A stretch of DNA of 48,500 nucleotides from contig JANQPD010000032.1 in the NCBI GenBank assembly GCA_028285465.1, forward strand, positions 1 through 48,500. Direction: 5' to 3'. The notes under the pieces were generated by a model. The model ran no database searches and was not told the DNA's origin. It saw only the letters and a list, made by a program, of their open reading frames with translations. The translations under genes were made by a program, and so were the position numbers. How positions within the stretch are numbered: the first letter of the stretch is position 1; each line of letters begins with the position of its first letter. This document shows, piece after piece, positions 25,919 through 33,299 of the stretch. Origin of the DNA: Owenweeksia sp. (lineage in GTDB: Bacteria; Bacteroidota; Bacteroidia; Flavobacteriales; Schleiferiaceae).

Positions 25919-26341
25919 TCATAAAACTACAGGGGTATCGCTAACCAACAGCCATTTACCCGCTTCATTTTTTACCAGTACAATGATGGAGTGAAAAGTC
26001 ATTTTGCTTCCTTTAAAGTTTACGCGGGCCATGGCTGTAGTTCCATTAATGAGCACCTCTTTAAATTCAAGTACGCGTTTGTCTCCGCCAAACTCCTTTT
26101 TCCTGATCTTATCCAGGTAAGCTTCCCGGGGCATGGTTACCACGGTTTTGCTACCAAACAAACGGTTCATTACAATGCGGTAATGCGCATCGAGGTAAGC
26201 GGCCAGGGCAACGGCATCTTGCCGGTCTCCAGCCGCAGCAAAGGCAGTGATGGTTTGTTTTACTGCTTTTACTTCCGCTTCTTGTGCGCTTGTGGTGAAT
26301 CCCAACAAACCGAGGAACCCGACTAAAATGGACTTTTTCAT
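25919..26341 (-). CDS. Exported NTF2-like/SnoaL-like protein
   Basis: 140 residues with a signal peptide (LVGFLGLLGFTTSAQ) and an NTF2-like domain: helix TITAFAAAGDRQDAVALAAY, then LDAHYRIVMNR, a variable middle, and strands ending GKWLLVSDTPVVL. No catalytic residue can be assigned. It lies 66 bases downstream of the exported RidA-like gene on the same strand, in the MarR-controlled run, so it may be part of the same response. Confidence 0.78.
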   Translation of the reverse strand: MKKSILVGFLGLLGFTTSAQEAEVKAVKQTITAFAAAGDRQDAVALAAYLDAHYRIVMNRLFGSKTVVTMPREAYLDKIRKKEFGGDKRVLEFKEVLINGTTAMARVNFKGSKMTFHSIIVLVKNEAGKWLLVSDTPVVL

Positions 26342-26407
26342 GATGTATATATTTAAAATTAGACGTTTACATTTTTTACGTATAGATGTACATGGTGTTG
26401 CGTTGTT

Positions 26408-26893
26408 TCATCGGGGCCTGGGTGTATTGATCCCGGCAATCAGTTCTATTTCCAGCAATAGCTTTTCGTGGGCAAGGGCAGATACGCCCAGTAGCGTGGT
26501 GGCTGGTTTATAGTCGCCCGGAAATAGTTCCAGCATCTTCTCAGAGATCAACCTGCGCTTATGGGCATCCAATTGTACTACATAAAAGCGTAGCAAAATC
26601 GCTTGATCCAGGCTACTCCGGCCTTCCCGGGCCAGGTGTTCAATATTGCTAAATGCCTGGTTCAATTGTGTTTCAAAAGAGGCATTGTCCATGCTCCGGT
26701 CGGCTTTCCAGCCCACCGTTCCGGAGGTGAAAAGGAATCCTTTGGCCTTTACTGCCTGCGAAAAACCGGCCTCGCGGGTTTTATACACCAGGTCTGTATG
26801 AACGGGTCTCGCGGTATGTGTACAGCCGGAGCTGATGCTCAATGGCAAAAAACCGGCAGAGAGAAGCAAAAATGAAAATTGCCTAGTCAACAT
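26408..26893 (-). CDS. RidA-like protein with lipoprotein signal
   Basis: 161 residues from the ATG at 26891-26893. The N-terminus carries a lipoprotein signal (LPLSISSGC), which is unusual since RidA enamine/imine deaminases are normally cytosolic. The Rid fold is clear: AVKAKGFLFTSGTVGW, TQLNQAFSNIEHLAREGRSS, ILLRFYVVQ and LLLEIELIAGI. The catalytic arginine of the RidA subfamily (in PARSxVEV) is missing: here it is KPATTLLGV. A palindrome at 26894-26905, shared with the marR promoter, immediately precedes the start. It follows marR by about 30 bases. Confidence 0.82.
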   Translation of the reverse strand: MLTRQFSFLLLSAGFLPLSISSGCTHTARPVHTDLVYKTREAGFSQAVKAKGFLFTSGTVGWKADRSMDNASFETQLNQAFSNIEHLAREGRSSLDQAILLRFYVVQLDAHKRRLISEKMLELFPGDYKPATTLLGVSALAHEKLLLEIELIAGINTPRPR

Positions 26894-26905
26894 TTGATAT
26901 ATCAA
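26894..26905. promoter_or_regulatory. MarR-type palindrome before the ridA-like gene
   Basis: TTGATATATCAA is a perfect 12-bp palindrome directly next to the ridA-like ATG. A near-identical copy (one base different) covers the marR start codon at 27360-27371. Confidence 0.6.
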
Positions 26906-26922
26906 TTTTTAGTTTAAAATTT

Positions 26923-27366
26923 TTAGCCTCCCAAGTTTTCCTGTATTTTCTTCAGGGTGTTCTGCAACTGCTCTATCTCTGTGAGGCTAAGCCCTTTCAC
27001 ACTTAGCTCACGTTGTTCTTTCACCGTGGGCAAATGCTTTTTAACAAAAGCTTTTCCTGCAGTGGTGAGGTGTACATCATATTGCCTTCGGTTACCCGCT
27101 ATGGGCTTCCTTTTTACGTAACCTTTTTTAGCCAGCAGGTCAAGCGTACGGGTTATAGAAGCCGGGTCTCTTAAAGAGGAACCTGCCAATTCTTTCTGCG
27201 ACAAAGGTGCCTTCTCTTCCACGATCTTGAGTAAGATCCACTGCTCTACCGTAATGCCCAGTGCCAGGCGGTCAAACTCACGCTGCGCATATTGCCTGGC
27301 CACCTTATTCGTGCGTTCGATCTGGAACAACACTACTTCTTCAATTTGCCTTTCTTTTGTTGACAT
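26923..27366 (-). CDS. MarR-family transcriptional regulator
   Basis: 147 residues. A helix-rich N-terminus is followed by a winged HTH (APLSQKELAGSSLRDPASIT, RTLDLLAKKGYVKRKP) with wing residues DVHLTTAGKAF and a C-terminal dimerisation helix. It probably represses itself and the downstream ridA-like and NTF2-like genes through the palindrome found before both marR and ridA. The inducing ligand is unknown, but MarR members often sense phenolic or oxidant compounds. Confidence 0.9.
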   Translation of the reverse strand: MSTKERQIEEVVLFQIERTNKVARQYAQREFDRLALGITVEQWILLKIVEEKAPLSQKELAGSSLRDPASITRTLDLLAKKGYVKRKPIAGNRRQYDVHLTTAGKAFVKKHLPTVKEQRELSVKGLSLTEIEQLQNTLKKIQENLGG

Positions 27367-27371
27367 ATCAA
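27360..27371. promoter_or_regulatory. Near-palindromic MarR operator over the marR start codon
   Basis: TTGACATATCAA differs by one base from the perfect palindrome before ridA. It spans the marR ATG (27364-27366), just downstream of the predicted transcription start, suited to autorepression. Confidence 0.55.
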
Positions 27372-27383
27372 CTATTGATCTTA

Positions 27384-27391
27384 CAAAGATA
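27384..27391 (-). promoter_or_regulatory. Candidate -7 element of marR
   Basis: The minus strand reads TATCTTTG, an exact TAnnTTTG match 17 bases from the marR ATG. No standard TTG -33 element is seen. Confidence 0.45.
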
Positions 27392-27417
27392 CATTTAATT
27401 TATTTGCATCCTACTTT

Positions 27418-28383
27418 TTACCCTTTAAAAAGTTTGTGGTATATCTTTTCCAAAAGAAACTTCAGGTCGCGCCAGTTGTAGGCCGCATCTTCTGATATTA
27501 AAAAGCGATATTGTGCGGCCCGTTTACGTTTTACCTTGTGTCCATTATAGCTGCCCCAGGTCTTTTCTCCATTGGTCAGGTCGTTGATCTCCCTTAAAAA
27601 CCACTCCCCTGCCACGGGGTTGGAAAGCTGTGGTGTATAATACAAACAGTCTTCAAAGTAATAGTGCGTTACCTGACTCCAGCGGGTACGGCTTTGGTCT
27701 TTAACCGGAAGTCCTCCATGTACCAGGTTGGCCGCCCAGACAAGTACATCGCCTTTTTTCGCTACCAAGGTTTTAGGCGTAAGGCCATTGGTTTCCATCG
27801 CCTTTTGGATGAGCGGCTCATAATAAGCCACGTACTTCTCGAGCACCTCCTCCCCCCCGGCATTTTCAAAAGCACGTTGAAAAGCAGTATAATCATACAC
27901 GGGAAGCTTATGGGAGCCCGGGTAATAGGTTAAAGTACCGTTGTCTTCATTCACATCATCCAATGCTACCCACACGCCGCACATGAAGCGCTCGGGCATG
28001 GAGTTAAAGTGAATGGTATCGGAATGGGGTTTTTGGCGGGAACCGTACTTGAAGTTGAGCGTTTGAAAAGGGATGGGCCGGCGGCCGTACAGGTACTCCA
28101 GTTTTTCCAGCACGCGCGGATGCCTGGCCAATTCGTGCACGGCTTTGCTCTCCCGCCAAAGTTCGCCAGCCCGTGGCTGCTTATAACTAAAGCGCCCGTC
28201 ACAAGGGCCTTTCAGGTCTTTTAGTAGCTGCGCTACCTCATCCTCTGTTAAAAACTGATGCAGGTGCAGATACCCCTGCTCGTGGTAAAACCGTGCTTCA
28301 CGTTCCCTCTCGGGCGAAAGCTTCCGCGCCCGAAGCTCTTCTTCAAAAAAGGGGGATTCAACCCAGGGCATGTTTAGCTTCAT
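27418..28383 (-). CDS. Phytanoyl-CoA dioxygenase-like Fe(II)/2-oxoglutarate oxygenase
   Basis: 321 residues. After a helical N-terminus (ARFYHEQGYLHLHQFL) the double-stranded beta-helix shows HSDTIHF (metal His and Asp) near residue 120, ALDDVNEDNGTLTYYPGSH and the distal metal His in NLVHGGL, with SRTRWSQ supplying the 2-oxoglutarate-binding Arg. This is the PhyH superfamily; substrates range from fatty acyl-CoA to small metabolites. Its upstream region contains the second copy of the purF 3' end, so its native promoter lay next to purF before the cassette insertion (inference). Confidence 0.88.
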   Translation of the reverse strand: MKLNMPWVESPFFEEELRARKLSPEREREARFYHEQGYLHLHQFLTEDEVAQLLKDLKGPCDGRFSYKQPRAGELWRESKAVHELARHPRVLEKLEYLYGRRPIPFQTLNFKYGSRQKPHSDTIHFNSMPERFMCGVWVALDDVNEDNGTLTYYPGSHKLPVYDYTAFQRAFENAGGEEVLEKYVAYYEPLIQKAMETNGLTPKTLVAKKGDVLVWAANLVHGGLPVKDQSRTRWSQVTHYYFEDCLYYTPQLSNPVAGEWFLREINDLTNGEKTWGSYNGHKVKRKRAAQYRFLISEDAAYNWRDLKFLLEKIYHKLFKG

Positions 28384-28428
28384 AGTACTGCCTTAAGACG
28401 TACCAAAGTAAGCGAAAAGGAGCAATCG

Positions 28429-28455
28429 TTAATACGCCCTTACGTTCTTGCCTTC
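28429..28455. repeat. Distal copy of the purF-end direct repeat
   Basis: 27 bases identical to 29714-29740. Read on the minus strand it encodes EGKNVRAY and a TAA, i.e. a detached copy of the last nine codons of purF lying just upstream of the PhyH-like gene. Similarity stops abruptly on both sides. Confidence 0.9.
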
Positions 28456-28475
28456 GAGTGTCAGATACCACAACA

Positions 28476-28506
28476 TTGCAGTCAAACTCGCTTATCATTA
28501 GATTTG
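28476..28506 (+). promoter_or_regulatory. Promoter of the cassette lipoprotein gene
   Basis: TTG (28476-28478), a 20-base spacer and TAGATTTG (28499-28506) form a complete Bacteroidota promoter match 17 bases before the ATG. It begins 20 bases inside the left direct repeat, so the gene carries its own promoter. Confidence 0.6.
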
Positions 28507-28523
28507 TCAAAAACTCAAGCCTT

Positions 28524-29708
28524 ATGAAAAACAACCTAATTGCTCTTGCCACAAGCCTTTCCTTTTTATTAGTTCTTATTTCTTGTAAAAAAGAACCCAG
28601 AACACCAATACCACCCGCTGAACTGAATTTTGACATGGAATTACTTTGGCAAGATTCTACCTATAAACGACAACACTCGGTAATTACATTTGAAGACTAT
28701 CCTGATTTTTATCTTTCTATTTCATCCAGTGAAGTTTCTAAACGCAGGTTAGTCGATAATGAAGTTATTTGGCGTCTAAGCTTTGATAAGGATTTGAAAC
28801 CACCGTTTCACTTATCTAATGGTATATTGTATTTGTTTACGTACATGGAAGGTTTTTACAAAATAGATTGGGAAACGGGTATTCAACTGGAAAATGTGCG
28901 TTTGTTTTCACATCACGAAAGGCCTGAAGGTTTTCAACTCAAAATCTATAATGATACCGTATATGAGATAAACAGGGGCGATAAAACTATGAATAACAGA
29001 AATCTAATTATTAGATATCCCCTGGCTTCAACAACAGCTATAGACACCGTTTTACACTTTAGAGATAGAGTGGAGGATAATGGAAATTATTTTATTAGAG
29101 GACTAGCTAAGCATGAGAACGAGTTGCTTTTTGTTCTGAGCAGGGACTCATTGGCAACAAAATGGCAGTCTCTTCGAAAGCTAAATACTTCTACCCAGAA
29201 ATTAACTGTAATAGAGGAGAAAGAGAGTTATCAAGATGCTTGGATTATTGACAAAGACGGCCATGTTCTTTATAGCACAGAATATTTCATTATCGGTTAC
29301 TATTCTACTACACAAAAACAAACCCTATGGAAAATTACAGATGGCTCTTATTTTTCTTATGAATATAAATTTTATAAGAACAATGTTATATATGAAGATT
29401 CGACAAGTAAATCATTAAAAATAATAGACTTACAAACGGGAGCCCTCAAAAGCAAAATAGAAAGTAATGATCCTTTACTTGGATATGAGTTTTGGCAAAA
29501 CGGGATATTTTTTACTACACTTACTCCCCGTGATAATACAATAATACCTATTTATAAAACTTATTATCAGCAACACCTTGATCATGGCAACTCAATTAAC
29601 ATTTTTAAGCACGACAAAGGCAACCCCTCCTTGAACAAAATAGTAAACAATACAATGCTCATTTCAAAACAAGAAGCATTGGAGGCCTACCAGCTTGTAG
29701 AAAAGTAA
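28524..29708 (+). CDS. AT-rich lipoprotein of unknown function (cassette cargo)
   Basis: 394 residues from the ATG at 28524. The N-terminus is a lipoprotein signal (FLLVLISCKKE). The rest looks like an irregular beta-propeller: repeated aromatic/Asp-rich strands such as IDWETGIQLEN and IIDLQTGALKSKI recall PQQ-like blades. No catalytic motif or named family is recognised. It is read on the plus strand against the flanking minus-strand genes and is far more AT-rich than any neighbour, with many AAA, TTT and ATA codons, indicating recent transfer. Its stop is 5 bases from the right repeat; no terminator is seen, so transcripts run antisense into purF. Confidence 0.85.
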   Translation: MKNNLIALATSLSFLLVLISCKKEPRTPIPPAELNFDMELLWQDSTYKRQHSVITFEDYPDFYLSISSSEVSKRRLVDNEVIWRLSFDKDLKPPFHLSNGILYLFTYMEGFYKIDWETGIQLENVRLFSHHERPEGFQLKIYNDTVYEINRGDKTMNNRNLIIRYPLASTTAIDTVLHFRDRVEDNGNYFIRGLAKHENELLFVLSRDSLATKWQSLRKLNTSTQKLTVIEEKESYQDAWIIDKDGHVLYSTEYFIIGYYSTTQKQTLWKITDGSYFSYEYKFYKNNVIYEDSTSKSLKIIDLQTGALKSKIESNDPLLGYEFWQNGIFFTTLTPRDNTIIPIYKTYYQQHLDHGNSINIFKHDKGNPSLNKIVNNTMLISKQEALEAYQLVEK

Positions 29709-29713
29709 GTTTT

Positions 29714-29740
29714 TTAATACGCCCTTACGTTCTTGCCTTC
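29714..29740. repeat. Proximal copy of the purF-end direct repeat
   Basis: 27 bases forming the last eight codons and TAA of the intact purF, identical to 28429-28455. It marks the right boundary of the putative cassette. Confidence 0.9.
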
Positions 29741-31612
29741 ATAAAAATTGAGGAAAGCCCGGTTTACTACCCGCATGCCGCCCGGGGTTGGGAAGTTGCC
29801 CGTAAAATACCAGTCTCCCCGGTTATTGGGACAAGCCTCGTGCAGGTCTTCAATGGTTTGGTAAATGATCTTTACTTCGGCCTGTACTTCCCCGGGGGTA
29901 AGCAGTTCAGCTATCTTATCTGAGATCTCCCCCGCAGAAAAGGGTGCGTAGATCTCTTTCACGAAATTTTGCACCTGCTCATCGGGCAGTTCGGCCTGCG
30001 CAAGGCATTTTTCGTAGACGTTATCGATTACGTTATCCAGTCCCCGTTCTTTCAGCAGGGCTATAGCTGCCCTAAAGGCGACAAAATCACCCAACTTGGC
30101 CATATCAATGCCGTAACAATCCGGGTAGCGGATCTGGGGAGCGGAAGAAACTACTACGATCTTTTTAGGGTGTAAGCGATCCAGGATCTTGAGAATGCTT
30201 TGACGCAAAGTGGTGCCGCGTACAATGCTGTCGTCAATCACCACCAGGCTGTCTTGTGGTTTCACCGTTTCATAAGTGATGTCGTACACATGGCTCACCA
30301 GGTCGTCCCGGCTGCTGTCTTGTGTAATAAAGGTACGCATCTTCACATCTTTCCAGATAGACTTCTCCACACGCGGACGTATGCTCAACAGCTCCTCCAG
30401 TTTTGCTGCCTCCAGCTTTCCTTCATGTTTGAGTATTTTGTCGCGTTTTACCTTATTGAGATAATCTTCCATGCCCTTTACCATGCCATAAAAGGAGATC
30501 TCTGCCGTATTCGGAATAAAGGAAAATACGGTATTTTTCAAATCGTACTCCACCTCTTCCAAAATAGCCGGGCACACCTTACGCCCCAATTCGATGCGCT
30601 CCCGGTAGATGTCGGCATCATTGCCCCGCGAAAAATAGATGCGTTCAAAAGAGCAGGCTTTTCGTGCCAAAGGCTTACGCACCTCCTTCAGGCTGGTATA
30701 ACCGTTCTTTGGGATGATCAAAGCATGCCCCGGTGTGATTTCTTTTATTTCATCAAAAGGAACATTAAACGCGGTTTGGATCACCGGGCGCTCTGAGGCT
30801 ACCACGGTTACTTCTTCATCATCGTAATAAAACGCCGGGCGGATCCCGCTTGGGTCGCGCAGCGCAAAGGCGTCTCCATGACCAAACAAGCCTGCCATTG
30901 CGTAGCCTCCATCCCACTTTTTAGCACTCTTCCTTAATATTTTCTGGATGTCCAGTTCCCCGGCAATCTGTGCGGTGATGTCCTTTTTTTGAAGGCCTTG
31001 TTTTTTGTATTTGCGGTAAAGCTTTTCATTTTGCTCATCCAGGAAGTGGCCGATCTTCTCCATAATGGTCACCGTGTCTGCCCTTTCTTTAGGATGCTGT
31101 CCCAGGTCTACCAATTGGTTAAACAGCACGTCAACATTCGTCATGTTGAAATTCCCGGCAAGGATCAGGTTGCGGGTAACCCAGTTGTTCTGACGCAAAA
31201 AGGGGTGACACTGCTCCAGGGTGTTTCCGCCAAACGTACCATAACGCAAATGCCCCAGGTACAACTCTCCTACATAGGGCAAGTTGTGCTTCAACCATTC
31301 CGGGTCCTGCAGGCGTTCCGTTTCTCCTTCCAGGCCATCAAAAATGCGCTTATTCACATGCTGGAAAAGGTCTTGTATAGGCGTTTTATCGTTAGAGCGG
31401 TGCCGGCTGATGTAGCGCTTGCCGGGAGGCATATCCATTTTTATAGTGGCCAGGCCAGCCCCATCCTGCCCGCGGTTGTGCTGCTTCTCCATAAGCAGGT
31501 ACATCTTATTTACCCCGTATAGGGCCGTACCATACTTTTCCAGGTAAAACGTGAGGGGTTTTTTCAACCTAACGAGCGCTATTCCACACTCGTGTTTTAT
31601 CGCATCACTCAT
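29714..31612 (-). CDS. purF: Amidophosphoribosyltransferase
   Basis: 632 residues, longer than the roughly 505 of E. coli PurF, as expected for the Bacteroidota form. The class II glutamine amidotransferase domain begins HECGIALV, whose Cys9 is the nucleophile once the leader is removed. The phosphoribosyltransferase domain has the PRPP loop VVIDDSIVRGTT and ALPD-type features (VVVSSAPQIRYPDCYGID). It catalyses the first committed step of purine synthesis (PRPP plus glutamine to phosphoribosylamine). The gene is intact even though its final 27 bases serve as the boundary of the inserted cassette. A TAACTTTG element lies just upstream. Confidence 0.95.
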   Translation of the reverse strand: MSDAIKHECGIALVRLKKPLTFYLEKYGTALYGVNKMYLLMEKQHNRGQDGAGLATIKMDMPPGKRYISRHRSNDKTPIQDLFQHVNKRIFDGLEGETERLQDPEWLKHNLPYVGELYLGHLRYGTFGGNTLEQCHPFLRQNNWVTRNLILAGNFNMTNVDVLFNQLVDLGQHPKERADTVTIMEKIGHFLDEQNEKLYRKYKKQGLQKKDITAQIAGELDIQKILRKSAKKWDGGYAMAGLFGHGDAFALRDPSGIRPAFYYDDEEVTVVASERPVIQTAFNVPFDEIKEITPGHALIIPKNGYTSLKEVRKPLARKACSFERIYFSRGNDADIYRERIELGRKVCPAILEEVEYDLKNTVFSFIPNTAEISFYGMVKGMEDYLNKVKRDKILKHEGKLEAAKLEELLSIRPRVEKSIWKDVKMRTFITQDSSRDDLVSHVYDITYETVKPQDSLVVIDDSIVRGTTLRQSILKILDRLHPKKIVVVSSAPQIRYPDCYGIDMAKLGDFVAFRAAIALLKERGLDNVIDNVYEKCLAQAELPDEQVQNFVKEIYAPFSAGEISDKIAELLTPGEVQAEVKIIYQTIEDLHEACPNNRGDWYFTGNFPTPGGMRVVNRAFLNFYEGKNVRAY

Positions 31613-31638
31613 GAATGTAAGGCCTTCTAATTAAGGCG

Positions 31639-31646
31639 CAAAGTTA
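31639..31646 (-). promoter_or_regulatory. Candidate -7 element of purF
   Basis: The minus strand reads TAACTTTG, an exact TAnnTTTG match about 27 bases before the purF ATG and overlapping the stop codon of the ACMSD-like gene. Confidence 0.4.
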
Positions 31647-32696
31647 GCTGTTTTTAGCTTGTGCCTGGCTGCTGGCATTACTGGGTTCTATATCGAACCT
31701 GCTTTTGTCAATATTAAGCCATTCCAGGGTGCTGTTGCAAAAAATGTCTTCTACCACTTCCGGGGCAAGGTCCATTTCCGTAATGAATTTCCCGATTTCC
31801 AGATCGCCCAAAGGAAAGGGATAATCCGAACCTAACGTCACCCGTTTGGAGCCCTGTAAATTGAGGATATATTCCAGTGCCAGGGGATCGTGTGTTATGC
31901 AATCTACCCAAAAATCACCAATATAGGTACGCGGGTTATGGTTGTTGTGGATCGCCACCAGGTCTGGCCGGCAGTTGAAACCATGTTCTACCCGGCCGAT
32001 GGTTGGTAAAAAAGAGCCTCCGGCATGTGAAAAACACACCCGCAGATCCGGCAATCGTTCAAACACTCCACCAAAGATCATGGAGCACACGGCCCGTGAG
32101 GTTTCTGCGGGCATACCCACCAGCCAGGGCAACCAGTATTTGCGCATATGCTCCATGCCCATCATGTTCCAGGGGTGTACCATAATGGCCATATCCAGGT
32201 CCTGGCAAGCCTCAAAAATGGGAAAAAACTCCGGTTCACTCAGGTTCTTATCGTTGATGTTGGAACCTATTTGTATGCCCAGCAAACCTATTTCTTTGCA
32301 ACGCTCCAATTCCTTTATGGCTTCTTCGGTATCCTGCATGGGAATGGTGCCCAGCCCCAGGTAGTGCTTTGGATAATCGTGGCAAAGCTGCGCGATATGA
32401 TCGTTCAGGTACTCGGAAAGCGCCCGGGTATCTTTGGCCTTTGCCCAGTAGGAGAACATAACGGGGATGGTGCAAACGACCTGCACCTGCGTATCAAATT
32501 TCTGGTAATCGTTGATCCGCAACGCAGGGTCCCAGCAGTTGGCTTCGATTCGCCTGAAAAAGCGATCGCCTTGCATCATATTGGCTGTGCCATCGGTATT
32601 GTGGATCAGGTGAATGAAGTCTCCATACCCGAACTTCTCCGCAAAATTGGGAAGTTTTTCGGGCAGGATGTGCGTGTGCATGTCGATTTTTAGCAT
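31644..32696 (-). CDS. ACMSD-like amidohydrolase (aminocarboxymuconate-semialdehyde decarboxylase)
   Basis: 350 residues of the metal-dependent amidohydrolase TIM barrel. HxH is at His7 and His9 (DMHTHIL), a third metal His in MVHPWNMMG, another in CFSHAGGSF and the metal Asp in GSDYPFPLG. These stretches, with the RPDL loop, match ACMSD, which decarboxylates 2-amino-3-carboxymuconate-6-semialdehyde in tryptophan (kynurenine) or 2-nitrobenzoate degradation. No other kynurenine-pathway gene is in this window, so it acts with genes elsewhere. Confidence 0.88.
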   Translation of the reverse strand: MLKIDMHTHILPEKLPNFAEKFGYGDFIHLIHNTDGTANMMQGDRFFRRIEANCWDPALRINDYQKFDTQVQVVCTIPVMFSYWAKAKDTRALSEYLNDHIAQLCHDYPKHYLGLGTIPMQDTEEAIKELERCKEIGLLGIQIGSNINDKNLSEPEFFPIFEACQDLDMAIMVHPWNMMGMEHMRKYWLPWLVGMPAETSRAVCSMIFGGVFERLPDLRVCFSHAGGSFLPTIGRVEHGFNCRPDLVAIHNNHNPRTYIGDFWVDCITHDPLALEYILNLQGSKRVTLGSDYPFPLGDLEIGKFITEMDLAPEVVEDIFCNSTLEWLNIDKSRFDIEPSNASSQAQAKNS

Positions 32697-32797
32697 AACG
32701 CGAAGATAAAAAATATGAACCGGGAATAGAACCGCGAAAGAGACGTGAGCAGCACATATTCTCTTTATTCCCTCAGGCAGGCAGCAGGTTTACGCCC

Positions 32798-33190
32798 TCA
32801 ATTGTGGTAGCGTTGAAAAATACGCATGAGCATTTCCGGGGGCAGTTGGCCGTTCTTATGCCTCGGCATTTCCTTTAATACCTCTTCTACGGCTTCGGGG
32901 CGAAGGCCCATGCGAAGCCCGCATTTCCGTAAGGTAACGAGCTCTTCCTCATGCACTTTATTGTTTACATTGACCAGCAACAGTATGCGGTAAAACTGCT
33001 GTATCCTATCAAATTCCGAAGCTTGTAGTTTTACGTCTACGGGGGCGTACAGCAATTCTTCCACCTGCACCCGGCTGATTCCGAGTAAGGCACCCATAGC
33101 CAATATCAGGCGATATTCCATCTCATCCAGTTGCCCGTCTGCATGAGAGACCTGGATAAGTTGAGAAAGAAGGCTTAGGTTTTCCTGCAT
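32798..33190 (-). CDS. TerB-like protein
   Basis: 130 residues, all helical. It begins LLSQLIQVSHADGQLDEMEY, the TerB-family pattern (an A-DG-hydrophobic-E motif with acidic residues), and ends in LMRIFQRYHN. TerB domains are thought to bind metal or membranes in tellurite and stress systems; no other ter gene is nearby. It is 101 bases upstream of the ACMSD-like gene, on the same strand. Confidence 0.7.
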   Translation of the reverse strand: MQENLSLLSQLIQVSHADGQLDEMEYRLILAMGALLGISRVQVEELLYAPVDVKLQASEFDRIQQFYRILLLVNVNNKVHEEELVTLRKCGLRMGLRPEAVEEVLKEMPRHKNGQLPPEMLMRIFQRYHN

Positions 33191-33299
33191 AGCTTAATTA
33201 TTGAAAAGGGGTTGCTATCGTGTTATCTCTTATGTAAAACATCAGGCAATAATAAAGAAAACACGTAAACGTTATACTCTCCCTTTTATAAACACTGTT

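Larger units (their letters stand above)
28429..29713. mobile_element. Putative single-gene cassette inserted at the 3' end of purF
   Basis: One copy of a perfect 27-bp direct repeat (28429-28455) plus 1258 bases, ending just before the second copy at 29714-29740, which is the purF terminus. The interior holds one AT-rich lipoprotein gene with its own promoter 20 bases inside the left repeat and a stop 5 bases before the right repeat. Sampled lines inside have 11, 16 and 22 G+C per 60, against 31 (purF) and 29 (the PhyH-like gene). There is no recombinase and no terminal inverted repeat. This fits site-specific integration that restored the purF end, by a recombinase acting in trans (inference). 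Confidence 0.6.

Noticed and set aside
28358..28636. Minus-strand open frame of 92 codons across the left repeat
   Set aside because: Reads the purF-end copy in a different frame and overlaps the cargo gene promoter; no similarity to anything and spans the insertion boundary.
28429..29740. Insertion sequence or MITE explanation for the purF-flanked unit
   Set aside because: No transposase, no terminal inverted repeats, and the 27-bp duplication is much longer than usual target-site duplications and coincides exactly with the end of a coding sequence.
30200..30796. Plus-strand open frame opposite purF
   Set aside because: Shadow of purF; translated product shows no domain.
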